Assembly (NCBI RefSeq): GCF_014652275.1
Contig: NZ_BMYM01000001.1
Location: 868,001-932,000 of the forward strand
DNA: 64,000 bases
Direction of reading: 5' to 3'
Origin: Parahalioglobus pacificus
GTDB taxonomy: Bacteria > Pseudomonadota > Gammaproteobacteria > Pseudomonadales > Halieaceae
Part shown: piece after piece, positions 1 through 5,977 of the stretch
Numbering within the stretch: the stretch's first letter is position 1
Layout: every line of letters starts with the position of its first letter
Notes under the pieces: model-generated
The model's database searches: none
What the model was told of the DNA's origin: nothing
Seen by the model: the letters and a program-made list of their open reading frames with translations, nothing else
Program-made: the position numbers and the translations under genes

Positions 1-204
1 TCCCGCGGTCTGTTTGAACAGGTCGAGATCAACGGCGAGCCGTTGAAGATTCCAGCGATCATGCCCAAGCTCTCCGCTACACCTGGCCGCACGGACTGGC
101 CGGGCGGGCCAGTAGCCAGTCACGCTGACTATGTGTTGGGTGAAGTGCTTGGGCTGGATGAGGCAGCCATCGCCGAACTGCGGGAGCAGGGCGTTACGGC
201 GTAG
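1..204 (+). CDS. CaiB/BaiF family CoA-transferase, C-terminal fragment
   Basis: This is the last 67 codons of a gene that begins before the window. The visible part contains KIPAIMPKLSATPGRTDWPG and ends near LGEVLGLDEAAIAELREQG. That is the usual end of class III (CaiB/BaiF) CoA-transferases: a short 'lp.lS.tPg....gp..G.h...vL.e.LGl...eia.L...G' tail. Such enzymes move CoA between carboxylic acids in the cytoplasm. The substrate cannot be told from this fragment. It is GC-rich, unlike the cassette-like genes that follow, and appears to be the chromosomal border of that region. Confidence 0.8.
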   Translation, partial: SRGLFEQVEINGEPLKIPAIMPKLSATPGRTDWPGGPVASHADYVLGEVLGLDEAAIAELREQGVTA

Positions 205-412
205 GTCGTCGTTTTACTCGCTGAATCTTTACCGCTAAGCGCGGTTGCAACAGGCAACTCGCGACGTCCGCTTTCGCCTAATTGCGGACCTTTTGCTATG
301 GTTTGTCGAACGTCCGCTTTCGTCCACAGAGCTGCCGCTCACGAGAGCGAGTTTTCTATGCACAATTACTGAGCCCAAATAGTGGGCTTTCATGAGCCTC
401 TACACTTATAGG
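205..412. other. Non-coding border of the cassette-like region
   Basis: No gene is visible here. The stretch holds a short hairpin (GTTGC AACAG GCAAC near 244-258) and two copies or partial copies of the repeated leader block, CGTCCGCTTTCG at 265 and at 311. The second continues into AGCTGCCGCTC. It separates the CoA-transferase end from the first small membrane-protein gene. Confidence 0.5.
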
Positions 413-709
413 ATGAGCAAGAAGCAAAGTTTCAAGTCGACTCCAGAGTCGTGGAAAAGGGATGTCCAAGCACTTTGGTTGCCTCTGCTCCTGGCTATTT
501 CTGGTTGGTCCCTTTACACATTTAATAAGAGCGAGTTTGTATTTAACGCTGCCCTTTACGCTACTATTCTGTCTGTCTTTGCTTTGGTTAGGGTGCTGTT
601 TGTTCACTTATTCCATTGGGGTGAGTCACAGCCGTTACCTTGGTATTCGTCCCCTTTTATTTTCATTGTTCCGGCGCTACTCACATGCTTCTACTTCATG
701 TTTTGGTAG
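413..709 (+). CDS. Small three-helix membrane protein, unknown function (cassette-like gene 1)
   Basis: I do not recognise this 98-residue protein. It has a short basic N-terminus (MSKKQSFKSTPESWKRD) and three hydrophobic segments: about residues 22-38, 43-67 and 79-97, the last ending in FYFMFW at the C-terminus. It is probably an inner-membrane protein. An alternative in-frame ATG lies at 392; 413 is preferred because it gives a conventional cytoplasmic N-terminus, though neither start has an obvious ribosome binding site. It is followed 3 bases later by an attC-like inverted repeat, which suggests it is or was a mobile gene cassette. Confidence 0.55.
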   Translation: MSKKQSFKSTPESWKRDVQALWLPLLLAISGWSLYTFNKSEFVFNAALYATILSVFALVRVLFVHLFHWGESQPLPWYSSPFIFIVPALLTCFYFMFW

Positions 710-711
710 CT

Positions 712-793
712 CATAAAAAGCACAGGCTGTTTGTGACGCCAAACTGCTGAGCGCCAAGGCATACTGGCGAGCGCCCAGCTTGAAGCGTGTATG
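712..793 (+). repeat. attC-like site 1
   Basis: The left arm CATAAAAAGCACAGGCTG (712-729) pairs with the right arm CAGCTTGAAGCGTGTATG (776-793). The reverse complement of the right arm is CATACACGCTTCAAGCTG, which matches the left arm in most positions with an offset or bulge, as in integron attC sites. The core triplet AAC is degenerate (AAA/CAC), so this may be a decayed site. The repeated leader block starts at once at 792. Confidence 0.5.
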
Positions 794-833
794 TCTGCTT
801 CTGGCCCCTAAGCTATCACTCAGATTTAAAAAG
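792..833 (+). repeat. Cassette leader block, copy 2
   Basis: TGTCTGCTTCTGGCCCC followed by TAAGCTATCACTCAG and an A-rich tail. It closely matches the blocks at 1231 and 2315, with substitutions (GCTATCAC for GCTGCCGC). It sits between the attC-like site and the start of the VOC-like gene at 841. Confidence 0.65.
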
Positions 834-840
834 AATTCCA

Positions 841-1161
841 ATGAAATTTAATCATGTAGGCATACCAACACTAGAAAAATTTGAGGGTGAAATTGATTTG
901 CCTCATTTAAAAATGACGGTTTCTGATCATGAAAACAATCCCTTTGGTATTCAGTGGCAAAGGTACTGGAAAGATGCACCTTATCCAGAGCTTGTTAAAT
1001 CTGTGCCTCATGTCGCTTTTGAAGTAAGTGATTTAGACGATGCATTGAAAGGGCAAAAGATAATCATTCAACCCAATTCACCCAGTGACGGTTTAACAGT
1101 TGCGTTCATAGAAGTTAATGGAGTCCCAGTAGAATTAATGCAGTATGACAAAAACACATGA
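841..1161 (+). CDS. VOC (glyoxalase/dioxygenase-fold)-like small protein (cassette-like gene 2)
   Basis: A 106-residue protein starting MKFNHVGIPTLEKFEGE. The elements FNHVGIPT at the start, VPHVAFEVSDLDDALKG near residues 58-75 and VAFIEVNGVPVELMQY at the end follow the beta-alpha-beta-beta-beta layout and the spaced H/E metal positions of the vicinal oxygen chelate superfamily. A specific activity cannot be assigned. The reading frame is open upstream to 787, but ATG 841 is the first sensible start. The gene is strikingly AT-rich compared with the flanking chromosome, which fits acquisition as a cassette. An attC-like repeat overlaps its stop codon. Confidence 0.7.
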   Translation: MKFNHVGIPTLEKFEGEIDLPHLKMTVSDHENNPFGIQWQRYWKDAPYPELVKSVPHVAFEVSDLDDALKGQKIIIQPNSPSDGLTVAFIEVNGVPVELMQYDKNT

Positions 1162-1228
1162 CAAGCAAAGGCAGCATCGCCGTCGGGCTGGACGCTCTAA
1201 CGCGCGCTCGTTGCTTCGAGCATTAACA
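1157..1228 (+). repeat. attC-like site 2
   Basis: The left arm CATGACAAGCAAAGGCAGC begins at 1157, overlapping the end of the VOC-like gene. The right arm GCTCGTTGCTTCGAGCATTA ends at 1226 and is followed by ACAAG. The arms pair imperfectly around a variable centre. Position relative to the stop codon and immediate junction with the leader block at 1231 match the other sites. Confidence 0.5.
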
Positions 1229-1230
1229 AG

Positions 1231-1270
1231 TGTCCGCTATTGGCCCCTTAGCTGCCGCTCAGATTAAAAA
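1231..1270 (+). repeat. Cassette leader block, copy 3
   Basis: TGTCCGCTATTGGCCCC then TTAGCTGCCGCTCAG and an A-rich tail. This is the best-preserved copy of the block that follows the attC-like sites. It precedes the GFA-family gene by about 65 bases. Confidence 0.7.
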
Positions 1271-1336
1271 AGGCATTCGATGTACACTGACTATTTCGAC
1301 ATATCTAGCCGTTATGCGTTTGAGCATGGGTGATTC

Positions 1337-1816
1337 ATGATTAGAGGAAGCTGTTTGTGCGGGGCCGTAAAGTTTCAATTGCTTAAGGCAGTTGGCCCGT
1401 TTGAGATGTGCCACTGTAATAGATGCCGAAAGAAGAGCGGCAGCAGCAACTTAAGCATGGTAGGTGTGGTAGCCGAAGACTATCAACTTTTATGCGGAAA
1501 AGAACAGATCTGCGCCTACTCAGCCCCCATTCTCTATGCTGCGCCAGCATATACTTCCTACTTCTGCAAAACTTGTGGGAGTCCCACACCACCAGATGTG
1601 GTTTCCGATTTCTTTGAAATACCGGCCGGTTTGCTTGACGATTCTCCCGGTATCAAACCGGACAGACATATTTTTACCGAGTTCACGCCCGAATGGGACG
1701 AGATCTCAGATGAACTACCACAATACACGCTCAAACAGTTATACAGGCTGCGGCATGGAAAGGATCTTCCTCCAGAAACAAAGATAAAATCGCACTATGA
1801 TGTGGACAACGCATAA
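1337..1816 (+). CDS. GFA/CENP-V family zinc protein (cassette-like gene 3)
   Basis: A 159-residue protein of the GFA (glutathione-dependent formaldehyde-activating/CENP-V) family. It carries the two zinc-binding cysteine groups: GSCLCGAVKF at residues 4-13 with CHCNRCRKKSG near residues 25-35, and FCKTCGSP near residues 76-83. These folds bind zinc; the catalytic role of most members is unproven, so no substrate is assigned. The C-terminal half (TEFTPEWDEI...) is a common GFA tail. The ATG at 1337 begins just after a conserved G of the motif context. An attC-like site begins at its stop. A second, unrelated-in-sequence GFA gene lies at 33181-33594. Confidence 0.85.
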   Translation: MIRGSCLCGAVKFQLLKAVGPFEMCHCNRCRKKSGSSNLSMVGVVAEDYQLLCGKEQICAYSAPILYAAPAYTSYFCKTCGSPTPPDVVSDFFEIPAGLLDDSPGIKPDRHIFTEFTPEWDEISDELPQYTLKQLYRLRHGKDLPPETKIKSHYDVDNA

Positions 1817-1881
1817 CAAGTCAAGGCACTCGGACGTCAAAATCGCTGCGCGTTTTTGCCGCCCGTGCTTGAAGCGTTAAG
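1812..1881 (+). repeat. attC-like site 3 (best example)
   Basis: The left end CATAACAAGTCAAGGCAC (1812-1829) pairs with the right end GTGCTTGAAGCGTTA (1865-1879). The reverse complement of the right arm is TAACGCTTCAAGCAC against TAACAAGTCAAGGCAC: a canonical AAC/GTT core with an extra-base bulge, as in integron attC sites. The centre is variable. The cassette-boundary GTT is followed directly by AAGTGTCCG. Confidence 0.75.
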
Positions 1882-1887
1882 TGTCCG
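1882..1887 (+). repeat. Cassette leader block, truncated copy 4
   Basis: Only TGTCCG of the leader block remains at this attC junction; the next gene's GTG start follows at 1896. The truncation shows that the block is not indispensable for cassette structure. Confidence 0.4.
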
Positions 1888-1895
1888 GAGAGTAA

Positions 1896-2243
1896 GTGCT
1901 ACTATTTTTCGTCGGTGCAGTAGTTGTCCTGCTTTTTATTGCTTTCGTGGCAACGCTACTGACAATGCAACTCAACGGAGGCCGAAAAGTTGCGATATGT
2001 GCGGCCGTTTATACCGTGCTTTTCACACCTTCGTGGGCCCCAGCAACAATAGTGGCTGTGCCAATGCCTTTTGGTGTCATGTTAGGAGTCGGCGCTCTCA
2101 CCGGCGCGCCTAACGAAATAGTCGATTTACTGCTGATGTTTTGGTGGTGGCACTTACCAGCGTTCATTATTACAGGGCTTATCTCTTACAAGGTGGCAAC
2201 TAGAATAGTTGGAGTATCAAATGTGCATCCGAGCAACACATAA
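1896..2243 (+). CDS. Small multi-spanning membrane protein, unknown function (cassette-like gene 4)
   Basis: I do not recognise this 115-residue protein. It opens with a strong hydrophobic segment (residues 1-25), then has hydrophobic stretches at about 31-55 and 75-105, and a charged/polar end (VGVSNVHPSNT). The start is a GTG at 1896 only 15 bases after the attC-like core, with GGAGAG at 1887-1892 too close to be an ideal ribosome binding site. The last codons run into the next attC-like site, which is typical of cassette genes. Probable inner-membrane location is inferred from hydrophobicity alone. Confidence 0.55.
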   Translation: MLLFFVGAVVVLLFIAFVATLLTMQLNGGRKVAICAAVYTVLFTPSWAPATIVAVPMPFGVMLGVGALTGAPNEIVDLLLMFWWWHLPAFIITGLISYKVATRIVGVSNVHPSNT

Positions 2244-2313
2244 CAAGGCGGTGTTGTCGCCTTACGGTGGTACAGCCCACTGCGCGGACTGCCCCAAACC
2301 ACGGTGTTAGCGA
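2239..2313 (+). repeat. attC-like site 4
   Basis: The left end CATAACAAGGCGGTGTT starts at 2239, overlapping the stop codon of the preceding gene. The right end CCACGGTGTTAGCGAG finishes about 2314. The arms show the AAC...GTT core and partial complementarity (GGCGGTG/CCACGGTGTT is imperfect). It abuts the leader block at 2315. Confidence 0.6.
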
Positions 2314-2314
2314 G

Positions 2315-2355
2315 TGTCCGCTCCTGGCCCCAGAGCTGCCGTTCAAGATTTGAGC
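2315..2355 (+). repeat. Cassette leader block, copy 5
   Basis: TGTCCGCTCCTGGCCCC then AGAGCTGCCGTTCAAG and GATTTGAGC. It differs from the 1231 copy by a handful of substitutions and again sits directly after an attC-like site. Confidence 0.65.
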
Positions 2356-2407
2356 TAATTCCTGAGGAAACAGACTCAGCCCATACACCTTTGCTCTCGA
2401 AGTTACT

Positions 2408-2737
2408 GTGCACTCCTTATCCATCAAAAATCCGAAGATATTCATTTTCCTAGTGCCATTTGTGGCAATTGTCGCCTTTTTGGCTAACGCAGATCGTGCG
2501 TCACCGCTCGACTTTCAAGCTGAAGGTAAAGTGTGGATTATGAGTTGGGAGGGCAAAAATCATGGGATGCCGCTGCTAGTAATCAAAGAGTATGGCGAAT
2601 CTGGCACTACCAAAAAATTAGAAAGCCATGACTTGCTCCTGAAGCCCGACCAAATTAGCGAGGGCGATGATTTTTACAAAGAGAAGGGCTCCAAAAACTA
2701 TATTATCAACAAAGTTGAAGTCCAATGTATCAAATAG
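2408..2737 (+). CDS. Small exported or membrane-anchored protein, unknown function (cassette-like gene 5)
   Basis: A 109-residue protein not recognised. The N-terminus (HSLSIKNPKIFIFLVPFVAIV) is a basic region followed by one hydrophobic helix, residues about 10-27, that could be a signal anchor or a signal peptide cut near ANA-DRA. The remainder is soluble and mixed-charge (EGKVWIMSWEGKNHGMP, LLVIKEYGESGTTKKLES), consistent with a small periplasmic domain. The start is GTG at 2408. Composition is AT-rich. No clear attC-like repeat follows it, but a leader-block copy does at 2754. Confidence 0.5.
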   Translation: MHSLSIKNPKIFIFLVPFVAIVAFLANADRASPLDFQAEGKVWIMSWEGKNHGMPLLVIKEYGESGTTKKLESHDLLLKPDQISEGDDFYKEKGSKNYIINKVEVQCIK

Positions 2738-2753
2738 TGCCCCTTAGATTAGG

Positions 2754-2781
2754 GTCAGCTATTGGCCCCCTAGCTGCCCTC
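2754..2781 (+). repeat. Cassette leader block, copy 6 (degenerate)
   Basis: GTCAGCTATTGGCCCCC then TAGCTGCCCTC. It retains the TTGGCCCC and AGCTGCC cores. It separates the small exported-protein gene from the MutS-like gene where a recognisable attC partner is missing. Confidence 0.5.
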
Positions 2782-2817
2782 GGGGACGTGCATCTGTCGT
2801 GTAGGAGAGACTGATTC

Positions 2818-2853
2818 GTGAGCATTTTTGTGGGAACTTATATTTGCTTATGA
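2818..2853 (+). CDS. Possible 11-codon leader ORF overlapping the MutS-like gene
   Basis: GTG at 2818 opens an 11-codon frame (MSIFVGTYICL) ending in TGA at 2851-2853. Its stop overlaps the ATG at 2850 as ATGA. A good Shine-Dalgarno sequence (AGGAG, 2803-2807) lies in front of this GTG, whereas the MutS-like ATG has none of its own. This suggests that translation of the main gene is coupled to the leader. Expression of such a peptide is inference. Confidence 0.4.
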   Translation: MSIFVGTYICL

Positions 2854-4457
2854 AGCGTATATTCGCGCGCTTTGTCGACTTTTTGCGTCTGGATAGTCTT
2901 TTCCCGTGGCAGGAACATTGGGCCACCAAGAATCGCAGGCATTATGACTTTCGAGTGATATCGAGATTGAGTCGTATTGCACCGCAGGTATTCCCAGGTA
3001 AGAGAATCGATGACGTGACCTGGAGTGATCTGTGTATGGATGACGTTTTTCGTAAGCTCGATCGCACCACTAGCCTCATAGGGAGCCAGTATCTCTATGG
3101 ATTGATGAGATTTAGCGTTGCCGAGACAGGCACACTAGAAAACAGACTGGCTGCCATAAAGAGCCTCGGTGATTCAGCAGAGGGCGATGAGAGATACCAT
3201 GCGGCTCTAATATCGCTAAAAAATGTACCGGTATCTCCTCTCACCCGCTTGCTGCTAGAGAGGAGAGCTCTTGTCGAGATCAATAAACGTTACGTGTATG
3301 GCTGGTCACTTCTCCCAATCATTGGGCTCTCTATTGGTTTGGCTTTTGGCGGAAAGGCGCTGTTTGGCATTACTCTGATATTGATCCTAATTAACTTCAT
3401 TGCGTCCCGGCTATTCGAGCAACTGGTAGAGAGTGATAACAGCGATCTTTATCATGTCTTGCAACTCGTATCGGGAGCGAAGATTCTTCGTGAAGCGCTG
3501 GGCAATAAGGAATACCTTGATAGCGAGACCGCGCTCCCTGAGTTGTCCGATATTACGGCGATGAGGAGGAAACTGTTTGCCCTCTCGTTGAATCAAGGTC
3601 ACCCTAATCTAATGGTGAGCAACGCAGCTTATCTGTTGAATCTGCTTTTCAATTATGACGCCTTGCTATATTGCATATTTAGGGGATACATCCAGAAACG
3701 CATTCCGCTACTTGCATCCTGCCTGCATATGGTCGGTAAATCGGATGCTTATATTAGTGTCGCTAGATACCTAAAAAACACCAGCTACTGCAGGCCATCG
3801 ATCACTACCAGGCCGACCTTGGAGTTCGAAGCTTGTGTGCACCCGCTGATCGAGAAGTGTGTGCCGAATAGCCTGTCATTATCGTCCAAGTCGGCACTCC
3901 TCACGGGTTCAAATATGTCTGGTAAGAGCACGCTTCTCCGGACCATAGGTGTGAACTTTGTTCTTGGTAGATCTCTGTTCTTCTGCCATGCAAAATCAGC
4001 TGTCTTACCCGCGGGCGAGGTAATGACATCAATAAACAGAACAGATGTAATGTCGGAAAGCACTAGTTTGTATATGGCCGAGCTTTTGCGTCTCAAGGAA
4101 ATTCTAGAGGCCTCATTCAAGTCTGATTCGGCCTCAATTTTTCTAATCGATGAAATTTACAGGGGAACGAACACCGTGGAGCGAATTGCATCCTCCTCTG
4201 CAGTACTCCGTCAGCTTTCTAGCCAAAGCGTCTGCCTGGTGACAACACATGATGTCGAGCTTTCCGAATTACTAAACGACTCGTACCAGCTTTGGCACTT
4301 TGCGGAAACCGGCGACGTAGAGCGACCATTCGACTTCAAACTGAAAGCCGGACTAAATTCCGAACGTAACGCCATTAAGCTCATGGAGCGAGTCGGTTAC
4401 CCTGCGATAATCGTGGATGAAGCCAGAGCCTTGGCTAACGTGAGTGGTAAGGCGTAG
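2850..4457 (+). CDS. MutS-like ATPase with membrane segments
   Basis: A 535-residue protein with the C-terminal ATPase domain of the MutS family: Walker A GSNMSGKST (residues 354-362), Walker B IFLIDEIYRGTN with the Asp-Glu pair near 434-435, and the later SVCLVTTHDVEL motif. The mismatch-recognition and connector domains of true MutS are absent. Instead, residues about 150-187 form two hydrophobic helices, so the protein is probably bound to the inner membrane. Related membrane MutS-like proteins exist in other bacteria but their role is not established; mismatch repair should not be assumed. A TTG start at 2844 would add two residues. It ends the cassette-like region and is followed by leader-block remnants. 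Confidence 0.8.
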   Translation: MKRIFARFVDFLRLDSLFPWQEHWATKNRRHYDFRVISRLSRIAPQVFPGKRIDDVTWSDLCMDDVFRKLDRTTSLIGSQYLYGLMRFSVAETGTLENRLAAIKSLGDSAEGDERYHAALISLKNVPVSPLTRLLLERRALVEINKRYVYGWSLLPIIGLSIGLAFGGKALFGITLILILINFIASRLFEQLVESDNSDLYHVLQLVSGAKILREALGNKEYLDSETALPELSDITAMRRKLFALSLNQGHPNLMVSNAAYLLNLLFNYDALLYCIFRGYIQKRIPLLASCLHMVGKSDAYISVARYLKNTSYCRPSITTRPTLEFEACVHPLIEKCVPNSLSLSSKSALLTGSNMSGKSTLLRTIGVNFVLGRSLFFCHAKSAVLPAGEVMTSINRTDVMSESTSLYMAELLRLKEILEASFKSDSASIFLIDEIYRGTNTVERIASSSAVLRQLSSQSVCLVTTHDVELSELLNDSYQLWHFAETGDVERPFDFKLKAGLNSERNAIKLMERVGYPAIIVDEARALANVSGKA

Positions 4458-4480
4458 TGGGCATTGATCTCCGGTGGAAA

Positions 4481-4556
4481 CGTCCGCATATGGCCCCAAA
4501 GCGGACATTCGACTACCAGCAATAAATGTCCTCTTTGAGGGGAAAGCGGACACCGT
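4481..4556 (+). repeat. Cassette leader block remnants, copies 7 and 8
   Basis: CGTCCGCATATGGCCCC at 4481 is followed by AAAGCGGACATTCG, so that GTCCGC and GCGGAC form an inverted pair. A second degenerate unit (ATGTCC...AAAGCGGACA) runs over 4526-4554. They mark the right end of the cassette-like region, just before the chromosomal acyl-CoA dehydrogenase. Confidence 0.55.
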
Positions 4557-4587
4557 CAGTCGCGGCCTGAAAAATTCGCAGCGCCAT

Positions 4588-4614
4588 AAAAAAGCCCGGC
4601 AGTGCCGGACTTTT
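4588..4614 (-). terminator. Rho-independent terminator of the acyl-CoA dehydrogenase
   Basis: On the minus strand AGTCCGGC ACT GCCGGGCT forms a stem with one mismatch, followed by six T residues. It lies about 25 bases past the stop codon of the minus-strand acyl-CoA dehydrogenase, and also blocks read-through between the convergent cassette region and the chromosome. Confidence 0.75.
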
Positions 4615-4638
4615 CTGCTTTTGAGAGTCGCCTGAGAA

Positions 4639-5787
4639 TTAGCGACCCAGCATAGTGCGAGCTACCAGCTCGCGCATGATCTCGGATGAACCGCCGTAGA
4701 TGCGCTGGATGCGGGCATCGGTGTAAAAGCGCGAAATCGGGTACTCCACCGTGTAACCATAGCCACCGAAAAGCTGCAGGCAATCATCAATAGTGCTGCA
4801 CTGCATTTCACAGGAGGCAAGCTTAAGCATGGCCGCCTTGTCTGCGGTGAGTTCGTCGCGGGCGTATTCGTCAGCACAGGCTTCGTACAAGGCGCGGTTC
4901 AAGGCGATTTCCGTTCTCACGTCCGCCAGCTTGAAGCGGGTGTTCTGGAATTCACCAATCGTTTGCCCGAATGCCTTGCGCTCTTTCACATACTCAACGG
5001 TGATGTCCAGCGCGCCCTCTGCAGCGGCAACGGCCTGAGCGGCGATGCCGAGACGTTCTCTGGGTAACTCCTCCATCATGATGATGAAGCCTTTGTTGAC
5101 CTCGCCGAGCAGTGCATTGGCCGGCAGGCGTACGTCCTGGAAAAACAGCTGTGCAGTGTCCGACGTGTGTTGGCCAATCTTCTCGATCTTCTTGCTTTTC
5201 TCAAAGCCGGGCAGGGTGACATCCACCAGGAAAAGGGAAGTGCCCTTGGCGCCTTTGCCGGGATCAGTGATCGCAGCCACGATAACCAGGTCGGCGTGGA
5301 TACCGTTGGTGATAAAGATCTTCGAGCCATTGAGTACCCATTCGTCACCGTCACGAACGGCGTTGGTGCGAATACCCTGCACGTCAGAGCCTGCACCGGG
5401 TTCGGTCATCGCCAGAGCGCCGAACACATCGCCGCTAACCATGCCGGGCAGCCATTGCTGCTTCTGTTCTTCAGTGCCGTGGCGGCTGAGGTAGGGCGCT
5501 ACGATGTTGGAGTGGATGCCGTAGCCGGTGGCGACACCACCGAAGCCCATGCGCGACAGTTCTTCGATCATTGCCAGTGTGACGTGCGGTGTCGTGCCAG
5601 CGCCACCGAAGGCTTCATCCACGTCCGGGCACAATAACCCGGCGGCACCCAATGTGCGCCACAGGTCGCGGGGCACAATGTGGTCGTCTTCCCACTGCTC
5701 GAAGTGAGGCGCCACTTCCTGCTCGAAGGCGCGGCGTGCCATGTCTCGAAACAGTGTCATTTCGTCGTGGTCGATTGCCTGGTTCAT
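4639..5787 (-). CDS. Acyl-CoA dehydrogenase, long-chain/isovaleryl type
   Basis: A 382-residue FAD flavoprotein that introduces the alpha-beta double bond in acyl-CoA during beta-oxidation or branched-chain catabolism. The family signatures are present: ALAMTEPGAGSDVQGI (residues 125-139), ERKAFGQTIGEFQ, and QLFGGYGYTVEYPISR. At the C-terminal site where medium-chain enzymes carry the catalytic Glu (Y-E-G), this protein has IYGGSSEIMREL with Gly. A Glu is available at 244 in PRERLG, the position used by long-chain and isovaleryl-CoA dehydrogenases. It therefore belongs to that catalytic class. It is divergent from the aldehyde dehydrogenase gene, with about 190 bases between them. Confidence 0.92.
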   Translation of the reverse strand: MNQAIDHDEMTLFRDMARRAFEQEVAPHFEQWEDDHIVPRDLWRTLGAAGLLCPDVDEAFGGAGTTPHVTLAMIEELSRMGFGGVATGYGIHSNIVAPYLSRHGTEEQKQQWLPGMVSGDVFGALAMTEPGAGSDVQGIRTNAVRDGDEWVLNGSKIFITNGIHADLVIVAAITDPGKGAKGTSLFLVDVTLPGFEKSKKIEKIGQHTSDTAQLFFQDVRLPANALLGEVNKGFIIMMEELPRERLGIAAQAVAAAEGALDITVEYVKERKAFGQTIGEFQNTRFKLADVRTEIALNRALYEACADEYARDELTADKAAMLKLASCEMQCSTIDDCLQLFGGYGYTVEYPISRFYTDARIQRIYGGSSEIMRELVARTMLGR

Positions 5788-5977
5788 AAGCGAATACCCG
5801 TGTGATCTGTAAGTGGGGCGGTCGATGCCCGAGCGGCGGATTATGACAGAATCCGCCCGTCTCGCCCATGCCAGATGAGCCCGTACTAACCCCCTCAGGG
5901 AAGGTAGCCATGGCGGCGCGCGGTGCTACACTTAGCGGCTTCGCAAACAGTCGTCTAAAAACAACAGGAGTACCGCA

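Noticed and set aside
1-4640. Integron integrase or transposase within the cassette region
   Set aside because: None of the genes has tyrosine-recombinase or DDE motifs; the integrase must be outside the window or absent.
5045-5494. Plus-strand open frame opposite the acyl-CoA dehydrogenase
   Set aside because: Antisense shadow without start signals or recognisable motifs.
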